A stretch of 27,881 bases of DNA from Chara braunii (GCA_003427395.1 BFEA01000178.1:1796959-1824839); one strand, 5' to 3'; positions 8,605 to 18,030 are shown, counted from the stretch's first letter. The notes: a model not told the origin generated them from the sequence alone. Program-made: numbers and translations.

Positions 8605-9468
8605 TTGTGGTGTGAACCAGGGACATTGCTACACGTCCAAGGCGAACGCCGATGTAAATACCGGTGGACTATTCAATCAGCAACAGATGCTATCACCGAG
8701 TCGGAAGAAGATGCATTGCGGCAATGGAAAAATAAGTTAAACAATTACAAAACACTGTCAAGCACAAAGAATCCAGCAACGCAAGAGGAGTTAAGATTCA
8801 CGGTCCACGATATGAGTATCCTCATGAGTGGCACACGATGGCTAAACGATGACATTATAAACTTCTACAACAATATGATAAAGGTTGACAACATGTTTCG
8901 GACTTCCTATCGAGAGTGCGATACACGATCTAACATGTCCGCGAAGTACGCAAAGGGTTTGATTCTGCGAACAACTATATGTAACTTTTTTTTTTTCGTC
9001 AAGCTCATGGATGACAACTTCAGATATCACTATGACAAAGTAGCTAAATGGTTCAGAGACGTGTTGATCGCAGATACTGACTTGATTTTAGCCTTATGCC
9101 ATAATATTCATGAAAAGCATTGGACACTTGTTGCAGTAGACCTTCGACGGAAAGTTATAGAGTACTACGATTCGATGGAACCAAACTCTGACGTTGCAAA
9201 AAAGGTAGTCAATAACTTCGCGAGGTTCGTGTACGATCGATCAACACAACAAGGAAAGCAAGTCAACACTAGACATTTCAAGAAGGTATTAGAGGTGGTT
9301 GGTATCCCGAAACAGAAAAACATTCATCAGTGTGGAGTATTTGTGCTAACATATGCATCTCTTTTGGCAAGAGGTCGGTTGTCACCATTCGAATTCGATA
9401 TGCACGATATCCAACGCATTAAACGTTGGATCGTACTAGACTCAGTAGCAACGCGAGAGGATGTGTAG
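8605..9468 (+). CDS. Ulp1/SENP-type (peptidase C48) cysteine protease
   Basis: 287 codons with no internal stop. The domain shows [11 protein letters not shown] (WLND at residues 79-82), the hydrophobic [18 protein letters not shown] with catalytic His172 (codon at 9118), IEYYDSM with Asp189, and [16 protein letters not shown] with oxyanion Gln237 and nucleophile Cys243. The full His-Asp-Gln-Cys set is present; the usual DCG before the nucleophile is QCG. Ulp1-family proteases cleave SUMO or related C-terminal Gly peptides, and transposon-borne members are common in plants and algae. The listed start is a TTG; the first in-frame ATG is at 8812 (residue 70), which still leaves WLND and the triad in a 218-aa protein. 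A longer N-terminus could come from an upstream exon. An 11-T run at 8987-8997 codes the FFFF and is prone to slippage. This is the best-preserved gene in the window. Confidence 0.85.
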   Translation: MWCEPGTLLHVQGERRCKYRWTIQSATDAITESEEDALRQWKNKLNNYKTLSSTKNPATQEELRFTVHDMSILMSGTRWLNDDIINFYNNMIKVDNMFRTSYRECDTRSNMSAKYAKGLILRTTICNFFFFVKLMDDNFRYHYDKVAKWFRDVLIADTDLILALCHNIHEKHWTLVAVDLRRKVIEYYDSMEPNSDVAKKVVNNFARFVYDRSTQQGKQVNTRHFKKVLEVVGIPKQKNIHQCGVFVLTYASLLARGRLSPFEFDMHDIQRIKRWIVLDSVATREDV

Positions 9469-9600
9469 CATGCAACAAATTTTTACAGAGGAGATTGATG
9501 AGGTTGAAAGGTGACAGTCGTTGAATTGTTCGGTTGCAAGTCACTTATGACAGTTTGGAAATGTGCAATGTTATCTACAATATGGAATGCTTTGACCGAC
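9469..9600. other. Short non-coding stretch after the protease gene
   Basis: AT-rich sequence with no ORF, no clear polyadenylation signal and no structure that I can support. Confidence 0.4.
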
Positions 9601-9910
9601 AGATCGCAAATACAGCGACACAAGTGAAGGTCTACATATGTATGGTCTATGTGAGGTCTGGATATGTATGGTCTATGTAGAGAGCAGAATGCAAAAAGGA
9701 TGGAAGCCAAGAATGTATCATATACCATAAGCATATGTATGGTGTACGTGGTATGATGTGCATATGCATGGTGTATGCGGTGTGATGTACCCCTAATGGT
9801 ATATTGTACATAATAGTTCACCTACAATATGGTGCACGTGGTACCATACGCCTACATAATAGTTCGCCTACCTTATGGTGCACGTGGTACCATACACCAT
9901 ACAGCCTACC
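9600..9910. repeat. Short tandem repeats built on tatggt / ggtgcacgtggtaccata
   Basis: A 46-bp unit starting tacataatagttc occurs at 9807 and 9853, with the shared core tatggtgcacgtggtaccatac. Upstream (9640-9790) there are looser repeats of catatgtatggt and gtatgg. The core is nearly self-complementary (GGTACC, CACGTG, CATATG subsites), so it can form cruciforms. No coding potential. Confidence 0.75.
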
Positions 9911-10400
9911 ATGGTCTACATGTAAAGCTAAAAGTCACAATTTCTATCGAAAATTCTGTACATTTTTCACTTAATTCAATTTCACGATTTTAGAAAAAAA
10001 TGTCAGTTTTACCGAAATGTCAGTTCTAAACTTATGATGTACTGGGAGTGTCTTACGTTTTCTGAACGTACTCTCAAAATGAGAATTTATATCACGTGTC
10101 ATTATAGTCTTACAACAAATAAAAATGTAAAACATGTGTTGTGTTATATCACAGGTTATTGAAGTCCTATCACAGGTCATTCTAGTCCTAAAACCCTGCG
10201 ACGAAAATATCTTACAGAAACGAGATCCGGAACCCTAAGCTCATGTAGCTCGCTGAGAATTTATATCACATGTTGTGTCATGAACCTAAAATAATGCAGT
10301 TTTCAGATGAGAAGTTCAGTCGCAGGACATTATAGTCCTATAATGAGTTATTCTCAATCCTTCGGAAGATGCTAAGAACCACTGTTCTTAAAATCACTCG
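9911..10400. repeat. Left flank of DUF7869 element with inverted-orientation motifs
   Basis: AT-rich, non-coding. It contains tatagtctta (10103), gaagtcctat (10161), tctagtccta (10181) and the exact TATAGTCCTATA (10331-10342), which are the reverse complement of the TATAGGACTATA motif arrayed on the far side of the adjacent gene. Such oppositely oriented subterminal repeats are typical transposase-binding arrays of DNA transposons. Confidence 0.55.
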
Positions 10401-11571
10401 TTGTCTTCGACTTTTTTACATGTTGCAGAAACCTTCGAAAAAACATTGTTGAAGCACCGCCAGATGCAAGGGGAGGAGAGACAAAAGCTTAGCAAGCATC
10501 GTCACAAGGCTTCGAACAGACCTTCCGAATATGTAGCGATTATCATCGATGGAATGAATCAGAGCAAGAGAATATTGCCTCACTTTAGTAGATGCCCTAA
10601 AGACTGAAGACTAAAGGAAGGAAACTTTGTGAAGGTTCATGTCGTCGGTGAAGATTTTAGGTATCACGCCGAGCGAGCATGCAACGTTATTCTCCGACAA
10701 TTTCAAGTCGGACTCCAATTGCATGTTGACCGTCCTTCACCGTCGAGACACTCATCTTCCCAGACCCCTTTGAAGAGTTCTTTATTTCACGTTGGACAAC
10801 ACTTCGAAAGAAAACAAAAGTAAGTTTGTGTTAGCATATCTCATCTTCCTTGTGAAGATGAACGTTTTCAGTAAGGTCAAGTTGAATTTTCTACTCGTAG
10901 GTCACACCCACGAGGATGTAGACCAGATGTTCTGTTGTTTCTCTAGAAAATTAGCCACACAGAATGCATTCGATCTTCCTGAGCTACAACATATCATTAG
11001 AGAATCGTACAGAATTGAACGAGAGCACAACATTCTTGTTGAAGAAATGACAGAGACGATAGACTGACAGTTTCACGTAAAGGAGCATTTGCACAACGTC
11101 AACGATATTAGTTTCAATCAACACTTCCACATCAAACGCAATGATGCAGGAGAAGTCGATGTCTGGAGCAAACAATATCACAACTCGACATGGCAGCCCA
11201 ATAATAAAGAAGGTCTGAACATCTTTGTGGTTGGCAGATTTATCGCACTACGAGCAGCACCCGAACAGGAAGAGAGAGGTAAACCCTACCACATCGGCAA
11301 GGTTATCGAGTTGCTGTCACGACGAAGCTTCAAGGTTGCCTGGTTTGTTCAACGTGAGAAAGGAGAATGGTATTATCCTTATTACAAAAAGAAGTTCACC
11401 AAGGAACATTTTAAGGACATCTTTGATTGGAGCTGCGGTATTCTTTGTTACAACTTTGAGCTGAAGACGGACAAAACTTTCTTTTCTTCGACTAGAAAGA
11501 AAATTTATGAAATGTTAGAATCAACAAATGTCGACGATGACGAAGGCGAAGACATGATGAGATCTCCGTGA
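10401..11571 (+). pseudogene. DUF7869-type (DDE-like) transposase relic, copy 1
   Basis: Successive pieces match one protein: YVAIIIDGMNQSKRILPHF (Asp codon about 10548), VKVHVVG, then after a frame change LTVLHRRDT, TLDNTSKENKSKFVLAYL (Asp at 10795), VKLNFLLVGHTHEDVDQMFC (about 10885-10945), and a C-terminal part with FNQHFHIKRNDAGEVDVWSK. The series DGMxQ, LDNxxxENK and GHTHEDVD is the DUF7869 signature seen in transposon-like eukaryotic proteins; the spaced acidic residues suggest an RNase H-like DDE fold (inference). It is interrupted by TGA at 10605, TGA near 10767, a shift near 10610-10790, and TGA at 11065. The N-terminal DNA-binding region found in the second copy is missing, so this copy is truncated and dead. 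Non-coding arrays flank it on both sides. Confidence 0.75.
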
Positions 11572-11679
11572 AATGACTGTTTGACTGTTGTCACATTTTC
11601 TGTTTCCAAAATTCATTGTCTTACGACTAAATATTTATCGTTCACATTAATGTATACTTAGGAAATCCTCAAAATCTCA
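11572..11679. other. Non-coding spacer after copy 1
   Basis: AT-rich DNA. aaatatttatcg and ttcacatt motifs already resemble the array that follows, so the array may begin here. Confidence 0.4.
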
Positions 11680-12431
11680 TATAGGACTATAAGATCTTCG
11701 TTACATTTCTTTTGTACCAAGATGCTTCTGTGCAGGGAAATCGATCCACGTCATTTAAACGGTTTTGGGCGACCATTGCTGTAATCTGAATGTCATGCGT
11801 TATAGGACTATAAATCGTTTGTAACATTTCATGTGGTGGCGGGAGTTTGTCCTAGTATTAAATATTTATCGCTTACATTCTTGTTTTCTTTAGGAAATTA
11901 TCCACATGTGTTATAGAACTATAACATCCTCGTTACATTTCTTGTTTTTCACAGAACTTCTTTGCAGGAGAGGTCGATCCACCTCATTTATTCGGTTTTT
12001 GACGACCGATGTTGTAATCCAATTGTCATGCGTTAAAGGACTTTATATCATTTGCCACATTTGCTGTTTTCATCGGAGTCTCTCCTCGGATTAAATATTT
12101 GTCGCTTATATTTTTGTTTTACTTTGAAAATCCTCAAAGTCAAAGTAACAGGATCCTGTTATTTCACAATGTTTCGAGTGTCTCATGTAGGACTATAAGT
12201 TTTTCGCTACAGTTCATGTTTACTAGAGCACTGCTGTGCAGGAGAAGTCGATCCACCTCATTTCTTTAGTTTTTGGCGTGTCATCTTATTGTCATGCGTT
12301 ATAGGACTATATGTTCGTTTGTCGCATTTTTCTGTTAGGTGAAAAATCTTTCAAGTTTACACATTCTGCTTTTCAAATCAAAACGTACATGTTATTTTCA
12401 ATATGTTGGTACTTTGTCATATAGGACTATA
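11680..12431. repeat. Array of TATAGGACTATA palindromes at ~120-bp spacing
   Basis: Full or near copies of this imperfect palindrome start at 11680, 11801, 11912, 12034, 12186, 12300 and 12420, with intervals of 121, 111, 122, 152, 114 and 120. Between them lie recurring blocks: gaggtcgatccacctcattt (11972 and a similar block at 12245), ttaaatatttatcg, ttgtcatgcgtta. The latter recur about every second interval, giving a ~240-bp higher-order unit. No ORFs of interest. Orientation is opposite to the matching motifs left of the DUF7869 relic. Confidence 0.75.
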
Positions 12432-12983
12432 AGTCCTTTGTGACATTCCTGGTTAATCGTAGAGTTGTCGCGCATGAAAAACCGATACGCCAGATTTCTT
12501 TCGTTTTTTGTTGCTTTTCTCATTCTTTTTTCCATGGCTACATGGATTTCGGTTTTTCTTTTCAAATTATCGTTTTTTTTTGTTATTTTTGGATATCCTT
12601 ATCTAACTAGAATCGATTTTTTCCAAAATCGTGTGAAATTGTGATTTTGCTTTCATCAACTCGCCCGGCTAACCACTTTTGTTTGGGAAATATTTTTGCG
12701 CTCTATTTAGGGACAATTATGATGTGTTTTCGCACTGACTCCGGACAAGTTTACTAAACAAATTGTACTTTTTATGGTCCGAAACGTTCTGTTGATTTTC
12801 GTTCGCTTTGTCTATACGTTTTGTTGGGTTTTCATAATTTATTGGATTTTCACGAACCCGATGTGGGATTCGAATGTCTGGCAAGTTCGGATGTCGGCGT
12901 ACTTCGCATTTCGCGGTTTGCCAGATCGTTCATGCCACCCCGTTGCATTTTTGCGCCTTCCACTTGCGACATCGGGAATTTAG
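12432..12983. other. AT-rich non-coding stretch
   Basis: T-rich sequence (several runs of 6-8 T) grading into more balanced DNA near 12870. Short ORFs here lack any recognisable domain. Confidence 0.5.
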
Positions 12984-13044
12984 AGGGGGCGGGGGGTTGG
13001 GGGGGGGGGGTTGGGGTTTGGGGAGGGGTGATTGCGGGTGGGGT
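12984..13044 (+). repeat. G-run tract, G-quadruplex candidate
   Basis: Runs of 5, 6, 11, 4, 4, 4 and 4 G separated by 1-4 bases (ggggtttgggg core) lie on the + strand. A similar tract is at 27349-27380 and its complement pattern at 26878-26910. Confidence 0.8.
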
Positions 13045-13194
13045 GAAAGACACATGTTCTTAGTATCCGGGCTTACATTTTGCTCCGGTGTTTTGCAGGC
13101 TGTGGAGAGAAATTCGAATCGCCCGTTTACCCTACACTGGAGAGTTCGATCGATGACACAAACTGTTTGTCGCCAATTCCACGACACTGGCGGC

Positions 13195-13204
13195 TATATA
13201 AAGG
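13195..13204 (+). promoter_or_regulatory. Possible TATA box (TATATAAAGG)
   Basis: A good TATA-box match in a GC-richer context lies 150 bp upstream of the readable start of the second DUF7869-type gene. It could equally be a chance match inside degenerate coding sequence. Confidence 0.25.
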
Positions 13205-13344
13205 CGGAAAGGACGGTTCAAGGAACGACCTCATGAACCAGGCTATGGCCGTCGAACAGCCCGCCCACTTGCATTTTCCCTTAGAAGACCTACAGATGTC
13301 TCCGACGAGCTCTTCCGACAGTTCGCAGTTCCAACAAACCACTG

Positions 13345-14178
13345 TTGCGTTTACCAGGAAACGTAGTCTCAATTTTCGTGAGAGCTTTTGGGGTTGCATC
13401 CATTTGCCTAGGGCTTTCGCCACACCGCCCACAGGCGAAGAGTCGTCTGCCTCCCGAAACGAGTTTCACGTCCGGGCAACAATCCTCTTCCAGTAAATCG
13501 TTACAACAACCTAGCCACAACAGTACAAAGATGGTTGCCACTGACTACTCTTCAGAGGAATTATCCACTGCGCGCACGAGTCCAATGCAAGTGCAATCTC
13601 GTAATGCGATTCGTGTTGAGAACCAGTCTGGGTCGGAGGCGTCTGGCAGGACCGATAAAGAAGAGATGACAATACTACATATTTTGCCTGCACCTCTGCC
13701 AAGGGAGAGAAGACCGTGTAGCAAGGTGAATAAGAGTGCTAGGAAGGTGGAGCAATGCAAAAGAGCGAAAGACATACTGTCCAAAAAAAAATTGTTAATG
13801 GTACGCGGCATGGCATGTTGCAAGGCTCGCTGTTGTTATGACGTGTCGCCACAGGAAGTACGAAAGGTTAGGCAAGGGTTTTGGAGTAAGAGTCCTGAAG
13901 AGCAAGCGGAGTGGTGGATGAAAAATCTTAAAGATTTCACACTGAATGAAGGTGGACAAAAACGTGTCTGTCCTGTAGAGTTAGAACGTCACATGTGCGT
14001 CAAGGCGTACTGCAATGTTCTTCATGTCTCTCGCAATACGTTCTATAGCTACAAAAAACGATTGGCCAATGGCTTTGTGCGTTGCGAGCTCGGACTCACG
14101 GGTAGACAAAAACGAAAAGATAAGACGGTCGCCATGCTTGCCATTATGAAAACATTCATAGACTGTCAAGCGGGATAG
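13345..14178 (+). pseudogene. N-terminal part of second DUF7869-type gene
   Basis: One open frame of 277 codons; the listed first codon (13345) is not a secure start, and ATG 13531 (MVATDYSSEELSTARTSPMQ) is an alternative. After a Ser/Gln-rich leader and a basic stretch (RKVEQCKRAKDILSKKKLLM) comes MACCKARCCYDVSPQEVRKV, FWSKSPEEQAEWWMKNL, then GQKRVCPVELERHMCVKAYC followed by NVLHVSRNTFYSYKKRLANG. The latter pattern (Val-Cys, then a helix, then a V/L-S-x-x-T-F/Y helix) looks like a helix-turn-helix region that precedes the catalytic domain in DUF7869 proteins. The Cys cluster CCxxxCC may bind zinc. The frame ends in TAG at 14176, where the homologous protein clearly continues in another frame, so the gene is broken here. 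Confidence 0.65.
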
Positions 14179-14179
14179 C

Positions 14180-16048
14180 TTGCCAAACAAGGTGGCCCAC
14201 AAAACGGCATTTAAAGACCGAAACTTCGACTGCCAGCTGCTTTTACGAAGCGTTCCATTTATGAGTCGATCAAATCGGACTTCGTGGCTGTCAGCCACGA
14301 AGTCGTGTCTAAGTCCAACTTTTATAAATTGTGGCAAAAACATTTTTATCATGTTTCACTCGCACACTCGAACACATTCACAAAGTGTGCGGTACGTTCC
14401 TCTGCCTCGACATCGAGAACAAGCTCTGAAGAAGATGAAAACTCACCGACGGCAACAAGTTGAACACAGACTGGACTACAGTCGAGCAAAGACCGATTCG
14501 ATGGTCCGTCCGAACGAGCGTTTGTGTCTCATCATTGACGGCATGGATCAGAAAAATACCACTATCCCTCATATTGGCCAAGCGAACTACTCGAAAGCAC
14601 TTAGGCACGAGATGATGATGAAGATGAATCTGACAGGTGTCATTGCACATGGTAGAAACTCCAGTATGTATGTCTACGTGTGGTTTCCGTATTTCAAACA
14701 CGATTCGAATACAGTCGCTACTTGTCTTATGAGAACCCTTGTCAAAATTCAAGGGAGACCGTTTTTGCGCATTCAGGCAGATAATTGTTGACGGAAAAAC
14801 AAGAACAAGTACATATGTGCACTGGTTGCACTCTTTGTTAAGTTCAAAATTTTCGAAGAGGTAGAAATAGGTTTCATGCTCGTGGGACATACGCATACAG
14901 ACGTTGATGCTACTTTCAGCATTTTCTCGAAGAAATTGAAAGACATTGACGCCTATCCTATGGACAAGTTTTACGAGCTCATAGAGCAATCCCACAAAAA
15001 ACCTCCCAAATATATTTTCCTCGATATGATGGCGGATTGGATAAGTATAGTAGACATGTGCGTTGCGTCCGATATTACTGGTATTTCGAAACCGCACTTG
15101 CTTAAATTTTTTATGGTTGGAGATAATCCGGGCATGTTTTACAAGGAGTTCTGCGATGACGACATCTGGTTGCCCGAGGAAGGTCCGATTTATTGGTTCA
15201 ATCAAAACCCCGATGAAAGTTATGCAGGTCCTTCTTGACCATTTGACCCGCCTCCTGTGCAACCCCTTCTTCGAAATGATTATTGCAACGACAAAAATGG
15301 GGTTGTTCGATTCCGCGAGTTGCTGGAGAGCGAGTGGTCAACGTGGTGCACTTACAACGACAATAAGGTGAGTAGGAGAGAAAAAGTTTTGTGTTACTGG
15401 AAGGAGGTTATCAAACATGGTGACGATATCATCGCCAACGGGTTGTCCTCATAACCTCTGGAAAGCTTTTGGCCAAGACCATGACCGCTCGGAAGTGATC
15501 AACAACCTTCTCCTAGCAGTTCCAACATCGATGATAGTGAACCCCTCTTTGTTGGACGAAGAAAAGATCGTCCGAAGACCAATTTCGACCCTCTCGTGCA
15601 TGTTGACATGAACACTTTTCTTATCCTTCGCCCCTCCGACGATGATTTGTCCAACGGCGTGCCTATCTGGGTGGGCAAACCTCTATCTCGAGTGGTTGTT
15701 GACAAAGATTTGCAGAATTGCAATCAAGTCTTCGTGGAATACTGGGTGCCGACTGGGAGAGCAAAGTCGCTTTCACAACTGTATGATAACGCATGGGAGA
15801 AAAGATGGAAAATGACTCACCAGACACAATGGCAGCATGCTGACTCAATCGCTTTTGGTTGGGAGAGACCGGGTAAAGGTACAAAACCCTTAACGACTGC
15901 ACTTGTCATTCCTTCCAATGTTCGACTAAATGTTGAAGCTGCACTTCGAGATCTGAGTCCATCTGCTGAAGGGAGTGCCGATGCGGGAGAGAAACAACAG
16001 AAACATTTCTTAGAATTAAATAATCATTCTATAGTAAATTTAGTTTAA
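14180..16048 (+). pseudogene. DUF7869-type (DDE-like) catalytic half, copy 2
   Basis: It continues from the N-terminal part after shifts near 14180, 14240 and 14400. The bridging frame codes SNFYKLWQKHFYHVSLAHSN and TFTKCAV, a conserved pre-catalytic region. Signature segments: LCLIIDGMDQKNTTIPHI (Asp codon 14537), LRIQADNC then RKNKNKY (about 14770-14810), IGFMLVGHTHTDVDATFSIF (about 14867-14925). A C-terminal region follows, with KPHLLKFFMVGDNP and, near the end, QVFVEYWVPTGR and WEKRWKMTHQTQWQHADSIA. The same frame persists from 14400 to 16048 but contains TGA at 14789, TGA at 15236, TAA at 15452 and TGA at about 15479. It is a clear pseudogene, different enough from copy 1 to represent another lineage. 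Confidence 0.75.
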
Positions 16049-16061
16049 TTTACATTCTAAA

Positions 16062-16141
16062 TTTTAAATTTTCACTCCATGTTAAAAAATGTCATTCCAC
16101 TTTTAAAATTTTCAGTCGTACTTTAAAATTTTCTATGTTAC
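16062..16141. repeat. attttaaaatttt-type AT repeats
   Basis: Several loose copies of aattttaaattttcac / cttttaaaattttcag lie just after the DUF7869 stop. They may be the 3' end of that element. Confidence 0.4.
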
Positions 16142-16510
16142 CAGTTGTCCGATGGCTGGACGTCCTGGGCGGACACTTAGGGGGGTCCCGAACGTTCGGG
16201 CCCGGACAACGCTATTTTTAGCAATTAAATGCATGGCAATTAAATGCACGAAAAAAATAAAAAAAAACTGGGGATGTCTTTAATTTGATTTTTTATTTTA
16301 AAATTGACAACGAATTTCGATATTATCCCATGACAAAAGTTGTTCAGTTTATGTTTCTGCATAACATAGTTTTTTTTTAGATGTTTTGGAGGTTTTTTTT
16401 TTTTTTTCCGTTGGAGCTCGGACAGTCTGCCAGGGGAGGATGTCCGACCAGTTGTCCGAGCGGACAACCCTGAATGGTCAGGGGGGTCCCGGACGTCCGA
16501 TCAGGTAACC
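16142..16510. repeat. Cluster of GC-rich short palindromes (GTTGTCCG family)
   Basis: Two related blocks, 16142-16206 and 16446-16505, each begin ccagttgtccga and contain ggggggtcccgRacgtYcg. Inside are the perfect 14-bp palindrome CCCGAACGTTCGGG, GTTGTCCG-AG-CGGACAAC (8-bp arms, 2-base loop) and CGGACGTCCG. The 240 bp between the blocks is AT-rich, with poly(A)/poly(T) runs and a duplicated gcaattaaatgca. This resembles a short non-autonomous element whose two ends are the blocks, or a foldback inserted into itself. Confidence 0.6.
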
Positions 16511-16516
16511 TAGAAA

Positions 16517-16773
16517 ATTTTCCCTTCCAAGAATGGGGTATCCTTTCTCATTTGGACTGCATGCTAGAGATGGAATGAAAGTGTGGATGAGTTCATGAAA
16601 TATTTTAATTAGACTGTCATTTTATATAAGGATTTTTAATGATAAATATATTTATTTAATTTAAATTAGAAGGTATTTGTTGTATTAGAATGAAAGTTTA
16701 ATTTACACATTTTATAAGTTCGTCCACACTTCCATTCCATTTTGAACAAATAGATATAGTTGGAAGGGAAAAC
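16517..16773. mobile_element. MITE-like foldback element
   Basis: The outer ends are inverted: ttttcccttccaa (about 16518-16530) and ttggaagggaaaac (16760-16773), 13 of 14 matching. An inner inverted pair is better still: atggaatgaaagtgtggatg (16570 onward) against the reverse complement of 16716-16740, with 21 of about 25 matching. The centre is AT-rich and non-coding. Size (~257 bp), composition and paired ends fit a miniature inverted-repeat element; I could not define a target-site duplication. Confidence 0.6.
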
Positions 16774-17084
16774 TCATTTTTAGACGGGAACTTATCAAAT
16801 CAAACTGGGAATTTTAAAATTGGATGGACATTGGAATGATAAGTTTTAAATATGAAGGATTTTTCTTTAATGAATTATTTTTTAAACTTTCATTTCTTGT
16901 GGGAATTTTTCTGTTAAAATCGACGAGTGCACGTCCGCCCAATAGAGTGCGGGAATAGGATTTTTGAAAAATGAGTACTCAGTAGGTTAACCTTTTTAAG
17001 ATGGTTGGGGGATGGTTAAGTAATTTTTGAAGTTAAGTTAATATTGAAGGCGGTTTTTATATTTTTTCGACATTTCATTTTCAT
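16774..17084. other. AT-rich non-coding stretch
   Basis: Contains aattttaaaattgg and similar AT tracts. No gene seen. Confidence 0.5.
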
Positions 17085-17309
17085 TTGTGTTTGCATTTGA
17101 TGTGTTGTGTAGGGAGTGCGACAGGAGTCATGACAAATTGGCATGATTATTCGTATCCCATTAACACTTGTGCATGCGGATTGCCGGGTGGGGGTGGCGA
17201 TACCAAAATTCTCGAGCCGATGACAACGGAGTTTGAAAACGACCTGTGGATGAGCGTTGTTCCGTTCTTGGACAAGGCTCAATGCGTAGTCCAACGCAGA
17301 ATAGGATAG
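17085..17309 (+). pseudogene. Fragment of an unrecognised gene, 5' part
   Basis: It opens after an AT-rich upstream region; the first ATG in frame is about 17130 (MTNWHDYSYPINTCACGLPG). It continues GGGDTKILEPMTTEFENDLW and FLDKAQCVVQRRIG, then TAG. Coding-like residues appear to continue in other frames to about 17515 (FLSKYFIMPLALGNFRPCAP; KRKNGFTFAWTTSRGHLVCD), which would join it to the frame at 17512. No family recognised. Confidence 0.4.
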
Positions 17310-17511
17310 AGCGATATTGACAAGGAAATGCCCATGGCATAAGGAGTTCAAGTTTGCTTAAGCAATGGAGTGGGGGATTTTTATCAAAGTACTTCATTAT
17401 GCCATTGGCGTTAGGCAACTTCCGTCCTTGCGCGCCGCACTCAGACAGGAAGAGAAAAAACGGCTTTACCTTCGCATGGACAACGTCACGAGGTCACCTC
17501 GTGTGTGATCT

Positions 17512-18030
17512 GTGGACTTGAAACAAGAGTTGATAGACTGTGCATCCTACAATCCATTTTTGGAAGCATATCCGCTGCGCGGTGTCGGAATACGGCCAAA
17601 GGATGTGTCGTACTGTTCCATACGGTTGTCTGTGACCGGTTTAGACTTTTGCAAAGTGTTGTATGTGGCATGTTCAAACCGAAAGCGGACTTTGGTAGAC
17701 GCTGTAGCGCTAGTTTCTTGCAACGAGCTTAGAATCTATGGTCACAACATGCGGAATCTGCGCCTGTTGTACGAGAGCGGAGAGTCCGATTTAGAGATTG
17801 TAGGTCAAATTAATGAGGTTCATAAGTGGCATGAGGTAGAGCAAGTGGCATGTTGTGTGCGTGACGCCATCGGTAAGTCCTTAGCAGGTGTCGATAGGTT
17901 TGTAAGGATGAAGTACATTTCTGTCTTCTCGAATGTGGCGATGAAGGGACAACCACAAACCCTTGCTTTCGCGTTGTCAATGAATGCCTTATACGGGTTT
18001 ACTTCTCATGGGACGCGAGGACGCCGGTAG
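17512..18030 (+). pseudogene. Unrecognised gene, 3' part
   Basis: 172 uninterrupted codons from a GTG at 17512. Balanced composition with Cys, Tyr and aliphatic residues (ELIDCASYNPFLEAYPLRGV; SYCSIRLSVTGLDFCKVLYV; NMRNLRLLYESGESDLEIVG; QTLAFALSMNALYGFTSHGT) looks genuinely protein-like rather than low-complexity. The stop TAG at 18028 is followed directly by AT-rich DNA. It probably forms one broken gene with the pieces at 17085-17515. I cannot name a fold; a transposon-derived ORF is likely from context alone. Confidence 0.45.

Noticed and set aside
8187-8740. Ser/Leu-, Thr/His- and Cys/Val-repeat proteins on both strands
   Set aside because: Direct translations of the TC and CA microsatellites.
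9640-12431. CRISPR-like array
   Set aside because: Units are diverged, spacers share sequence with each other, and the context is eukaryotic.
14378-15262. 294-codon minus-strand frame
   Set aside because: It overlaps the well-supported DUF7869 signature on the + strand and has no domain of its own.
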